A DNA stretch of 22,591 bases from an uncultured Peptoniphilus sp. (lineage in GTDB: Bacteria; Bacillota; Clostridia; Tissierellales; Peptoniphilaceae), in the NCBI GenBank assembly GCA_947254665.1, contig CAMYEJ010000005.1, forward strand, positions 1 through 22,591, given 5' to 3'. Every line of letters begins with the position of its first letter. Position 1 is the first letter of the stretch. Under the pieces are notes generated by a model, which saw nothing but the letters and a program-made list of their open reading frames with translations, was not told the DNA's origin and did no database searches. Positions 1-6,414 of this stretch are shown piece after piece. A program made the position numbers and the translations under genes.

Positions 1-610
1 TTTTTAAATAGTAGCCAAGTGTCAAAAGTGAATCTTTTAGCCTTACATTTTCAACTACAGCCTTATCTGTGGTTATATCCAACGGCGCAAAGTTCCATAT
101 TCCTTTTATTCCATGTTTCAGAAGTTTATCTATAACATCTTCGGCAACATCTTTTGGAACTGCAACAATTCCTATGTCTATTGAATTGTTTTCCAAGTAA
201 TTCTCTAGTTCTTTATATGGTCTTATCTTCAATCCATCAACTTCAGAACCAACCTTTTCTCCTGTATCAAATAAAGCCTTTAGAGTAAATCCAGAATCTG
301 AGAATCCTTGATAGCTTGCGATGGCAGTTCCTAAATGCCCTACACCAATTAAAACTGCATTATATACCTTATCTATTCCTAGTATCTTGTCTATTTGATC
401 TCTCAACGCCTGTGTATTGTATCCGTAACCTTGTTGGCCAAACCCTCCAAAGTTATTTAGGTCCTGTCTGATTTGGGAAGCAGTAAAACCAGTTAAATTT
501 GAAAGTTCGGAAGAAGATATTCTTTCAATATTTTCATCAATTAACTCTGTTAAGTATCTATGATAGATTGGAAGTCTTCTGATTACCGACTCTGATATTC
601 TTTTTTCCAT
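1..610 (-). CDS. rex: Redox-sensing transcriptional repressor Rex (3' end cut by window edge)
   Basis: Reading the minus strand from ATG at 610 gives an open frame that runs off the left edge after 203 codons. The N-terminal third is a winged helix (RISSSELSNLTGFTASQIRQ, about residues 27-46), followed by the Rex hallmark NNFGGFGQQGYGY and a Rossmann dinucleotide-binding segment, VLIGVGHLGTAI. The last visible residues (LLTLGYYLK) resemble the normal Rex C-terminus, so only a few residues should be missing from the usual ~210. Rex proteins are homodimers that bind operators when NADH/NAD is low and leave when NADH binds, controlling fermentative and anaerobic genes. The start is fixed by GAGGAGG at 616-622. 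It diverges from an ABC-F gene, a neighbourhood also known from Bacillus (ydiF near rex). Family assignment is secure. Confidence 0.95.
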   Translation of the reverse strand, partial: MEKRISESVIRRLPIYHRYLTELIDENIERISSSELSNLTGFTASQIRQDLNNFGGFGQQGYGYNTQALRDQIDKILGIDKVYNAVLIGVGHLGTAIASYQGFSDSGFTLKALFDTGEKVGSEVDGLKIRPYKELENYLENNSIDIGIVAVPKDVAEDVIDKLLKHGIKGIWNFAPLDITTDKAVVENVRLKDSLLTLGYYLK

Positions 611-633
611 ATTCGCCTCCTCGTTATGTTATT

Positions 634-639
634 ATTATA
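634..639 (-). promoter_or_regulatory. Putative -10 element of rex
   Basis: The minus strand reads TATAAT here, 24 bases upstream of the rex start codon, with the GAGGAGG ribosome binding site between. No convincing -35 hexamer sits 16-18 bases upstream, so this is only a -10 match. Confidence 0.4.
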
Positions 640-714
640 ACAAAAATTTAAAATTTATAAAAGCTTTCATTTGTTGAAATAGTTTTTTCTAAGCCATTAA
701 CCTATTTAATCGCT

Positions 715-742
715 TTTACAGATAGGAAAAATGTGTTAATAT
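715..742 (+). promoter_or_regulatory. Putative sigma-A promoter of the ABC-F gene
   Basis: TTTACA (715-720) and TAATAT (737-742) are separated by 16 bases. A TGAGGTG ribosome binding site follows at 748-754, four bases before ATG 759. The -10 is a partial match, so confidence is moderate. Confidence 0.45.
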
Positions 743-758
743 TTATCTGAGGTGCAAT

Positions 759-2633
759 ATGGCAATACTTAATATTTCAAATTTAAAAAAATCATTTATT
801 GAAAGAGTGATCTTTGACGGAGCATCTCTAATAGTAGAAGATAATGATAAGGTAGGTCTTATCGGTAGTAACGGAACTGGCAAGACCACATTATTTAATA
901 TAATTACAGATAAACTTTCCTACGACGACGGCAGCATCATAAAGACCAAGGGTCTTACCATAGGATATTTAAAACAAAATCCATTTGAGGATTTAACAAA
1001 GAGTATCTACGAGAGTGCGGAAGAAAATTTCGAAGAGGTATTCGCCCTTGAGAAGAAACTTCGCGAGCTTGAAGGCGAGATGCATGATGAAGAGAAACTA
1101 TCCGATGTAATGGAAGAGTACCAAAGGATAAGCGACGAGTACCAAAAACTCGACGGATACAGTGTAGGATCTAAGATTAGAGGCACTTTAATAGGACTTG
1201 GCTTTTCTGAAGATGAATTCGGCAAAAAGATTTCTGAGCTCTCAGGAGGACAGAAGTCGAGACTTTCCCTTGCGAATTTAATCCTTAAAAATCCAGATCT
1301 TTTACTTCTAGATGAACCGACGAACCATCTCGATATTGAATCTATAAATTTCTTGGAAAGAGCCCTAAGAGAGTATAAAAAAGCTGTAATAATCATCTCC
1401 CACGACAGATATTTTCTAAATAATATCGTAAATAAGATCGTGCTTTTAGATGAACTAAAACTTACTACATTTAACGGAAACTACGAATACTACGCAAAAG
1501 AGAGAAAGAAACAGCTTGAAATCAGAAAAAGTCAGTACGAAAATCAACAGAAAGAAATAAAAAGACAGGAACAGATTATCGAAAGATACCTTGGACTTGG
1601 TCGTGCAAGATTCATAAGACAGGGAAAGAGTAGGCAAAAGATGCTCGACAAGGTGAAGAGGATTGAGGCTCCAGAAGAAAATCAAGTGGTGGATATCAAA
1701 TTTCCTGTTGAAAGAGTATCAGGTAGAGAAGTTTTAAACGTAGAAAATCTATCTAAAACCTACGATAGAGAAATCTTTAAAAACATTTCTTTCAACGTGC
1801 AAAAAGGCGACAAAGTCGGTCTAACGGGACCAAATGGAATCGGTAAATCTACAATCTTTAAGATCATAACCGGAAAAATAAAAGATTTCGGTGGCGAATT
1901 TAAGATTGGAACCAATGTGGACATTGGATATTTCGACCAAGAGATGAGAGATCTAGACTTAGACAACACAGTGCTAGACGAAATATGGGACGAGTATCCA
2001 AAATTAAAATATTCAGAAATCAGAAAATACCTGGCACAGTTTTTATTTATAGACGATGATATTTTAAAGACCATTAGAGAACTTTCCGGTGGAGAAAAGG
2101 CGAGGGTAGCCATTTTAAAGATAATTTTAAAAGGCTCAAACTTTTTACTTCTTGACGAACCGACAAACCATTTGGACATTGACTCGAAGGAAGCCCTTGA
2201 GGATGCACTGCTTCAATACGAAGGCACAATCCTTGCGATTTCCCACGACAGATATTTTCTAAACCATGTCATAAACAAACTTCTCTACATGGAAGAAGAT
2301 AAAATGACGGAATACTTAGGCGGCTACGATTATTTCTTGGAAAAGACCACCGCAGAAGAAGAGGAAGAAGAAGTATATATTTCCAAGACAGAAAGAGCGC
2401 AAATAAAAAAAGAAGAGAGACAGAAAAGAGAAGAAAAAAGAAAGCGTGAGAAAGAATTTAAAAAGCTGGAAAATCAAATTGTGGAAATCGAAAATAAATT
2501 ATCCACAATCGATGAAGATCTCTCAACTGCAAGCCTTAAGGGAGATTTTGAAACTATAAATAAACTTAGCCTTGAGCGAGAAAACTTAGTAATTAAGCTA
2601 GATAGCGCATATGAAAAGTGGATGGACTTTTAA
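759..2633 (+). CDS. ABC-F family ATPase (Uup/YdiF-like), translation-associated
   Basis: This is a 624-residue soluble protein with two ABC ATPase domains and no membrane segment, the ABC-F arrangement. Domain 1 has Walker A GSNGTGKT (36-43), signature LSGGQ (161-165), Walker B LLLLDEP (181-187) and switch SHDRY (214-218). Domain 2 has GPNGIGKST (357-365), LSGGE (442-446), LLLDEP (463-468) and SHDRYF (495-500). Between them lies the basic helical linker (about 245-315) that in this family reaches toward the ribosomal P-site tRNA. A charged coiled coil fills residues 531-624, as in Uup/YdiF-type members. ABC-F proteins bind the ribosomal E site and rescue or regulate translation; some confer antibiotic resistance. 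The long C-terminal coiled coil and the position beside rex argue for a housekeeping member rather than a resistance gene. Start ATG 759 is supported by TGAGGTG at 748-754. The 3' end is part of a terminator hairpin. Confidence 0.93.
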   Translation: MAILNISNLKKSFIERVIFDGASLIVEDNDKVGLIGSNGTGKTTLFNIITDKLSYDDGSIIKTKGLTIGYLKQNPFEDLTKSIYESAEENFEEVFALEKKLRELEGEMHDEEKLSDVMEEYQRISDEYQKLDGYSVGSKIRGTLIGLGFSEDEFGKKISELSGGQKSRLSLANLILKNPDLLLLDEPTNHLDIESINFLERALREYKKAVIIISHDRYFLNNIVNKIVLLDELKLTTFNGNYEYYAKERKKQLEIRKSQYENQQKEIKRQEQIIERYLGLGRARFIRQGKSRQKMLDKVKRIEAPEENQVVDIKFPVERVSGREVLNVENLSKTYDREIFKNISFNVQKGDKVGLTGPNGIGKSTIFKIITGKIKDFGGEFKIGTNVDIGYFDQEMRDLDLDNTVLDEIWDEYPKLKYSEIRKYLAQFLFIDDDILKTIRELSGGEKARVAILKIILKGSNFLLLDEPTNHLDIDSKEALEDALLQYEGTILAISHDRYFLNHVINKLLYMEEDKMTEYLGGYDYFLEKTTAEEEEEEVYISKTERAQIKKEERQKREEKRKREKEFKKLENQIVEIENKLSTIDEDLSTASLKGDFETINKLSLERENLVIKLDSAYEKWMDF

Positions 2634-2662
2634 AATAATTTTAAAATCCATCCACATTTTTT
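2618..2662 (+). terminator. Rho-independent terminator overlapping the ABC-F stop codon
   Basis: The left arm (2618-2635, starting GTGGATGG) pairs with the right arm (2639-2655, ending CCATCCAC) around a 3-base loop with one bulged base, followed by T6 at 2657-2662. The left arm encodes the last codons and the TAA stop at 2631-2633. In reverse the hairpin is followed only by TTTT, so it may terminate the opposing gene weakly. Confidence 0.85.
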
Positions 2663-2720
2663 ATCAACAGTTATAAACGTTGAAATTCCGTTATCCCCAA
2701 TCTTATCCACATTATCCACA
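2661..2720 (+). other. Cluster of DnaA-box-like 9-mers
   Basis: Four DnaA-box-like 9-mers lie in the same orientation within 60 bases: TTATCAACA (2661-2669), TTATCCCCA (2691-2699), TTATCCACA (2703-2711) and TTATCCACA (2712-2720). The last two match the bacterial consensus exactly and abut with no gap. A weaker TTATAAACG lies at 2671-2679. The cluster sits between convergent genes and is followed by AT-rich sequence, including an imperfect inverted repeat (TTTTACA at 2723-2729 against TGTAAAA at 2742-2748). It could be a replication origin element, a DnaA-titration site or a replication-control cluster. No dnaA or dnaN is visible nearby, so oriC itself is not supported. Confidence 0.7.
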
Positions 2721-2760
2721 ATTTTACAAACATATATTTTGTGTAAAACTCGTGTAAATA

Positions 2761-3531
2761 TTATTGATTTTCGTAAGAAATATTTATAACGTCCTTCGCT
2801 AAAAGTTTCAAATCTTCTGCTGCTTTTATATAATTTTTCATCATGTACTTGGTCTTCGGAGCAGAAATATTTACCCTATAAGCGCCCTCTTCATCCTTGC
2901 CACGGATGACCAAGGTGTCCTTATCTTCAAAAATATTATTAATAGTAGAAAATCTAAATTTATTGATCCCAACCACAAGGCCGCCTTCATAAATCCCAAC
3001 GAGCACATCCACCTTTTCACGACCATTTCTAAATGGAAGCTTGTCACTTACATCATAGAGAGTGACATTGTCCTTCTTTGTAATCTTTGGAAAGATGCCG
3101 CTGTATAGATTTATAAAAAATGTTAGTAGTACCATCACCATAAGGATCGGATTTGCAAGCCTTGAGATGATTATATTATCTCTGGTATAGAGATTGTAGA
3201 GAAAGTATGAGTTAAAAAATACGATCGCCGCATAGTAGGTAAGAAGATTTAAATTTAACCTCGTCTTTCTCATGGTTAGACCCTTTAGAGTCATAATTGG
3301 CGTGTAGTTTATGATGAGTTGATAGGTGGTAGTTAGAAACATATAGTTTACAAACATCCACAAAATCATCATCAAGGTCGTGCTTTCCATATATGGACTC
3401 TTGCCGAAGTAAAACTCTGCACCTATGGGAATAAGTATGGAAATTACCCCGAAGGTCAGGTTGCTCTTCCTCGAATTTTCTTTTTCTTTATTTATTTTTT
3501 CTATAGATGTATTAGATTTATTATTTTTCAT
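2761..3531 (-). CDS. Four-helix membrane protein with C-terminal soluble domain, function unknown
   Basis: This is a 256-residue protein starting MKNNKSN. After a polar, lysine-rich N-terminus of about 22 residues there are four hydrophobic stretches (about 25-42, 50-78, 92-115 and 122-145), then a soluble C-terminal domain of about 105 residues. The soluble part alternates short hydrophobic beta-like segments (VDVLVGIYEGGLVVGI, TLVIRGK, YRVNIS) and ends in a helix, which is reminiscent of bacterial PH-like domains fused to membrane helices. That comparison is an inference from pattern only. I do not recognise the family. The start is placed at 3531 rather than 3543 because GGAGGTT (3535-3541) lies over the upstream ATG and is correctly spaced for 3531. 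The gene has its own promoter, divergent from the toxin-antitoxin promoter. Confidence 0.7.
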   Translation of the reverse strand: MKNNKSNTSIEKINKEKENSRKSNLTFGVISILIPIGAEFYFGKSPYMESTTLMMILWMFVNYMFLTTTYQLIINYTPIMTLKGLTMRKTRLNLNLLTYYAAIVFFNSYFLYNLYTRDNIIISRLANPILMVMVLLTFFINLYSGIFPKITKKDNVTLYDVSDKLPFRNGREKVDVLVGIYEGGLVVGINKFRFSTINNIFEDKDTLVIRGKDEEGAYRVNISAPKTKYMMKNYIKAAEDLKLLAKDVINISYENQ

Positions 3532-3556
3532 AGTAACCTCCAATATTATTATTAAT

Positions 3557-3584
3557 ATTATATCATGACTTATTAAAGTTTGAA
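3557..3584 (-). promoter_or_regulatory. Promoter of the membrane-protein gene
   Basis: On the minus strand, TTCAAA (3579-3584) and TATAAT (3557-3562) are 16 bases apart, and the -10 carries a TG extension (TGATATAAT). It lies 26 bases upstream of the preferred start at 3531. Confidence 0.6.
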
Positions 3585-3621
3585 GGCAAGGAATTTTTAA
3601 AGTGTTATGTGTTACTCTGTA

Positions 3622-3649
3622 TTGACGTTGTCATAAAAAATGTTATAAT
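3622..3649 (+). promoter_or_regulatory. Promoter of the toxin-antitoxin operon
   Basis: TTGACG (3622-3627) and TATAAT (3644-3649) have a 16-base spacer, and TG precedes the -10. This near-consensus promoter sits 20 bases upstream of ATG 3669 and rules out translation from the earlier in-frame start at 3609. Confidence 0.8.
3623..3633. promoter_or_regulatory. Possible antitoxin operator overlapping the -35 box
   Basis: TGAC-GTT-GTCA is an 11-base inverted repeat with perfect 4-base arms, lying across the -35 hexamer of the toxin-antitoxin promoter. Ribbon-helix-helix antitoxins of the RelB/DinJ type normally repress their own operon through such palindromes, so this is a natural candidate. 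The arms are short and the call is tentative. Confidence 0.4.
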
Positions 3650-3668
3650 TTATTTAAGGAGGGATACT

Positions 3669-3905
3669 ATGTCAAGTACAACTATAAGTATAAGAGTAGA
3701 TTCAGATTTAAAGAACGAGGCGGACAAATTGTTCAATGAACTTGGGCTCAATCTATCCAGCGCAGTAAATATATTTTTAAGGCAGGCGATAAGGGAGCAG
3801 TCAATTCCTTTTGCCGTAAGTTTAAATAGTGAAGATAGAATTTTAAAAGATGCAGAAGACTTCGTAGATGAACATATCTTGGCATTTAAGGAGTTGGCAA
3901 AGTGA
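3669..3905 (+). CDS. RelB/DinJ-family antitoxin (ribbon-helix-helix)
   Basis: This is a 78-residue protein. Residues 1-50 follow the RelB/DinJ pattern closely: a beta strand TTISIRVDSDLK, then helices with EADKLFNELGLNLSSAVNIF and the segment REQSIPFAV. The ribbon-helix-helix N-terminus binds DNA as a dimer. The C-terminal tail (about 50-78, acidic) would wrap the toxin. Start ATG 3669 follows AAGGAGGG at 3656-3663; the longer frame back to 3609 would begin upstream of the promoter. The stop overlaps the toxin start by four bases (GTGA), which implies translational coupling and excess antitoxin synthesis. DinJ-type antitoxins usually partner YafQ/RelE toxins, so the Doc partner here is unusual. 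Confidence 0.9.
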   Translation: MSSTTISIRVDSDLKNEADKLFNELGLNLSSAVNIFLRQAIREQSIPFAVSLNSEDRILKDAEDFVDEHILAFKELAK

Positions 3906-4285
3906 AAAAACCTTCCGTAGATTTAATAATTAAACTCCACGAAATGCTTATCGAAAAATCTGGGGGAAGCAAGGGAATTAGAGATTTGGGGCTTCTTGAA
4001 TCTTCTATTAATTCACCATTTCAAACCTTTGGTGGAGCGGAGCTTTATCCAGATGATTTAGACAAAATAATAAACATTAGTTATTCCTTGGTTAAGAATC
4101 ATTCTTTTATCGATGGAAATAAAAGAATAGGAGTTCTTGTTTTAACTGTGCTTTTAAAAGAAAATTCCTACGAGGTTGATTGGAAGGATGAAGACCTTAT
4201 TAAACTCGGACTAGCCCTTGCAAGTGGCGAAATGACCAAGGAAGATTTCAAAACTTTTATAGAAAATAAAATAATAAATGACTGA
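3902..4285 (+). CDS. doc: Doc-type Fic-domain toxin (death-on-curing)
   Basis: At 127 residues it matches phage P1 Doc (126) in length. The Fic/Doc catalytic motif HSFIDGNKR is at residues 67-75, with invariant His67 and the GNKR form typical of Doc rather than the GNGR of AMP-transferring Fic enzymes. The N-terminal helix with HEMLIEKSGGSKGIRD and the segment LGLLESSINSPFQTFGG are also Doc hallmarks. P1 Doc phosphorylates elongation factor Tu and halts translation. The start is GTG 3902, overlapping the antitoxin stop, with AAGGAG at 3888-3893 as ribosome binding site. All catalytic motif residues look intact, so the toxin is probably functional. The gene ends in its own terminator hairpin. 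Confidence 0.92.
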   Translation: MKKPSVDLIIKLHEMLIEKSGGSKGIRDLGLLESSINSPFQTFGGAELYPDDLDKIINISYSLVKNHSFIDGNKRIGVLVLTVLLKENSYEVDWKDEDLIKLGLALASGEMTKEDFKTFIENKIIND

Positions 4286-4308
4286 CAACCATAGAGGTTG
4301 TCTTTTTT
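4284..4308 (+). terminator. Terminator of the toxin-antitoxin operon
   Basis: GACAACC (4284-4290), a 5-base loop and GGTTGTC (4296-4302) are followed by T6. The left arm overlaps the last two bases of the doc TGA stop. Confidence 0.85.
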
Positions 4309-4309
4309 A

Positions 4310-4337
4310 TTGAAATGGTATTAAATAAATATATTAA
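4310..4337 (+). promoter_or_regulatory. Putative promoter of msrB
   Basis: TTGAAA (4310-4315) and TATTAA (4332-4337) are 16 bases apart. The promoter begins directly after the doc terminator, so msrB is transcribed separately. Confidence 0.5.
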
Positions 4338-4355
4338 TAATAATCTGGAGGACTT

Positions 4356-4787
4356 ATGAAAAAAGATTTTACAAAAGAAATAGAAAATTTAGACGAAGTA
4401 TCCTACAAGGTTACTCAAAATAATGGAACGGAAAGACCTTTCACTTCGCCACTTAACGATGAGTTTCGCGACGGAATTTATGTTGACATCGTATCTGGAG
4501 AAGTGCTTTTCTCCTCAAAGGACAAGTTCAATGCGTCTTGTGGATGGCCATCTTTTACCAAGCCTGCAAAAGGCGTGGAACTAGAAGAAGTCCTAGACGA
4601 AAGGTACGGCATGAGAAGGACAGAAGTTAGATCCAAGGAGGCTAACTCACACTTAGGTCACGTCTTTCCTGATGGTCCAATCCTATCTGGAGGACTTAGA
4701 TACTGTATAAATGGAGCGAGCCTTCGATTTATAAAAAAGGAAGACATGGAAAAGGAAGGCTACGGAGATTATTTAGATCTTCTTTAA
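4356..4787 (+). CDS. msrB: Peptide methionine-R-sulfoxide reductase MsrB
   Basis: This 143-residue protein is the normal length for a stand-alone MsrB. It reduces methionine-R-sulfoxide in oxidised proteins in the cytoplasm, recycled by thioredoxin. The catalytic Cys117 is in [11 protein letters not shown], and a probable resolving Cys62 is in ASCGWPSF. Substrate-pocket residues are in [11 protein letters not shown] (98-108). The two CxxC zinc pairs found in many MsrB proteins are absent, as in several Gram-positive forms. No msrA domain is fused or adjacent. TGGAGG at 4346-4351 serves ATG 4356, with only four bases between. Methionine-sulfoxide repair fits an oxygen-sensitive anaerobe. The identification is secure. 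Confidence 0.97.
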   Translation: MKKDFTKEIENLDEVSYKVTQNNGTERPFTSPLNDEFRDGIYVDIVSGEVLFSSKDKFNASCGWPSFTKPAKGVELEEVLDERYGMRRTEVRSKEANSHLGHVFPDGPILSGGLRYCINGASLRFIKKEDMEKEGYGDYLDLL

Positions 4788-4796
4788 CCTCATTTA

Positions 4797-4820
4797 AATA
4801 ACTAAACCCAAGTTATTTTT
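4797..4820 (+). terminator. Weak candidate terminator after msrB
   Basis: AATAACT (4797-4803) pairs with AGTTATT (4811-4817) around a 7-base loop and is followed by only three more T residues. The stem is almost all A-T, so read-through into the transporter genes is plausible. Confidence 0.3.
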
Positions 4821-4832
4821 AAAATTTTATTG

Positions 4833-4841
4833 TGATATAAT
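4833..4841 (+). promoter_or_regulatory. Extended -10 element before the chromate-type transporter genes
   Basis: TG-A-TATAAT occupies 4833-4841, with no good -35. Transcription from it would begin near 4848, leaving a 5' leader of only about 10 bases that starts at the GAGGTG ribosome binding site. Confidence 0.45.
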
Positions 4842-4857
4842 TCAAATGAGGTGTTAA

Positions 4858-5409
4858 ATGAAGAAAATCAGCTTAACTAAACTTTTTTTTACTTTTTTTA
4901 AAATAAATGCTCTTACCTTCGGAGGTGGATACACAATTGTACCTATTATAAAAGATATTTTTGTAGAAGATTTAAAAGCCATTTCTGAAGATGATATGCT
5001 TGACATAGTTGCCTTGGCTCAGGGAGGACCAGGAGCAATGGCAATCTCTACATCAATACTTACCGGTTACAAAGTGTGTGGTCCTGCCGGAGCAGTAGTT
5101 GCACTCGTTGCATCCACTCTACCTTGTTTAATCATCCTATCCTTGGTGGCGAAATTTTACACAGAATTTAGAGAAAATTTCTTTATCTCATCAGCCCTTC
5201 TTGGTATAAGCGGCATTATCTCCGCCGTACTCTTTATAACAGTACTTAGAATGGGCAAGACCGCATACAAAAAATATCCGATATTTTCATCTATAGTCAT
5301 GGCAATAATATTCTTAGTGGGCATGTTTACAAAAGTTGACACAGTATATTTAATTGTTTTTTCTGCATTATCAGGAATAATAGTCTTTGGAATAGGAGGT
5401 AGAAAATGA
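4858..5409 (+). CDS. chrA: Chromate-type (CHR) transporter, first half of a two-gene pair
   Basis: This is a 183-residue integral membrane protein with one CHR domain. The family signature FGGGYTIVPII is at 21-31 and the second conserved loop AQGGPGAMAIS at 54-64, followed by hydrophobic segments through to the C-terminus. Long-chain ChrA proteins carry two such domains in about 400 residues; here they are split into two genes, as in the Bacillus subtilis ywrB/ywrA pair, in which both partners are needed for chromate efflux. The real substrate in an anaerobe is uncertain (chromate, sulfate or another anion). ATG 4858 follows GAGGTG at 4848-4853. The stop overlaps the next start by four bases, so the halves are translationally coupled. 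Confidence 0.9.
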   Translation: MKKISLTKLFFTFFKINALTFGGGYTIVPIIKDIFVEDLKAISEDDMLDIVALAQGGPGAMAISTSILTGYKVCGPAGAVVALVASTLPCLIILSLVAKFYTEFRENFFISSALLGISGIISAVLFITVLRMGKTAYKKYPIFSSIVMAIIFLVGMFTKVDTVYLIVFSALSGIIVFGIGGRK

Positions 5410-5960
5410 TTTTAAAACTTTACCTAATGTTTTTAAAGATGGGCATGATTGCGTTTGGCGGTGGATATGCAATGATTCCTCTTATAAATGAATTCATCGT
5501 TAAAGAAAATAAATGGATGACTCCACAAGAGTTCTTGGATCTTATCTCCATTTCTCAGATGACTCCAGGACCTATTGCTATAAATTCTGCAACCTTTGTT
5601 GGACAAAAGGTGGGAGGAATAATGGGAAGCATCTTTGCCACAGCGGGAGTTGTCACATTTCAATTTATCCTAATGATGATACTTGGATATTTTTTATTTT
5701 CTAAGCAAAAAACATTTAAACTTCTCGACTGGATGCTAAATGGAATCAAGGCTGGAGTGGTATCACTGATCTTAATTACTGCCATATCACTATTTTCTCA
5801 GTCCGTATTTCCAAATGGATATAACCTTGTAAATATTAGTATACCGGCAGCAGTTTGCTTTGCTCTAGGCTTAGTTTTATATTATAAAAAGGTAAACCTA
5901 TTAAAACTTATCGGCATGGGAGCAGTGCTTGGAATCGTACTAAATTATTTTATAAAGTAG
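5406..5960 (+). CDS. chrA: Chromate-type (CHR) transporter, second half of the pair
   Basis: This 184-residue membrane protein is a paralogue of the preceding gene. The matching signatures are FGGGYAMIP at 17-25 and SQMTPGPIAIN at 50-60, and hydrophobic helices make up most of the rest. The TPGP form is typical of the second member of short-chain CHR pairs, whereas the first member here has GGPG. It starts at ATG 5406 inside the last codons of the upstream gene, with GGAGGT at 5396-5401 as ribosome binding site. The two proteins presumably assemble in antiparallel to form one transporter, as shown for the Bacillus pair. The truncated proC follows after seven bases and probably shares the transcript. 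Confidence 0.9.
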   Translation: MILKLYLMFLKMGMIAFGGGYAMIPLINEFIVKENKWMTPQEFLDLISISQMTPGPIAINSATFVGQKVGGIMGSIFATAGVVTFQFILMMILGYFLFSKQKTFKLLDWMLNGIKAGVVSLILITAISLFSQSVFPNGYNLVNISIPAAVCFALGLVLYYKKVNLLKLIGMGAVLGIVLNYFIK

Positions 5961-5967
5961 GTGAGAG

Positions 5968-6414
5968 ATGAAAATAGCAGTAGTTGGACTTGGCCATATG
6001 GGCAAAGCCTTGGTAAGAGGATTTGCAAATAGATGTCCAGTGTCCGCATATAATAGAAGAAAGATAGAATTTTCAGGAGAAAATATAAAAGTTTACGAAG
6101 ACTTAAAAGAAATCGTAAGAGATAGTGATGTCATAGTTTTAGCAACGCCACACAGCTCTTATCCAGAGATTTTAGAAGAAGTAGAAAGTATAAAATCTGG
6201 CAAGATATTTATATCAGTAGCGCCACAAATAGGTTCTAAAGAGCTTAGAGAACTTCACGATAAATTTATGATCTTAATTCCAAATACTCCCGTTGCAATA
6301 AATGACGGAGTAATGGGTGCAACAAATGTGAACCTTACGGAAAAAGAGTATAGAGAAGTCATAGAAAATTTTAAAGTCTTGGGAAAAGTCAAGCAGAAAA
6401 AGGAATCACAATAA
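5968..6414 (+). pseudogene. proC: Truncated pyrroline-5-carboxylate reductase (proC), N-terminal half only
   Basis: The 148-residue frame carries the NADP-binding Rossmann half of ProC: GLGHMGKALVRGF (7-19), IVLATPHSSYPEILEE, and the family segment IPNTPVAINDGVMG (about 103-116). Intact ProC is about 265-270 residues and needs its C-terminal helical domain for dimerisation and for binding pyrroline-5-carboxylate. Here homology stops at about residue 141 (FKVLGKV, base ~6390), followed by an unrelated tail KQKKESQ. The DNA beyond the break continues, in another frame, as the remnant of a surface-protein gene. I infer a deletion or recombination joint and a non-functional enzyme. The 5' end looks intact, with GGTGAGAG just before ATG 5968 and a seven-base gap from the transporter gene. 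Confidence 0.8.

Noticed and set aside
660..750. Rex operator between rex and the ABC-F gene
   Set aside because: TGTTAA at 734-739 resembles one half-site, but the partner half does not match and no full palindrome is present.
3609..3668. Longer N-terminus for the antitoxin
   Set aside because: The start at 3609 lies upstream of the TTGACG/TATAAT promoter and lacks a ribosome binding site, whereas ATG 3669 has AAGGAGGG.
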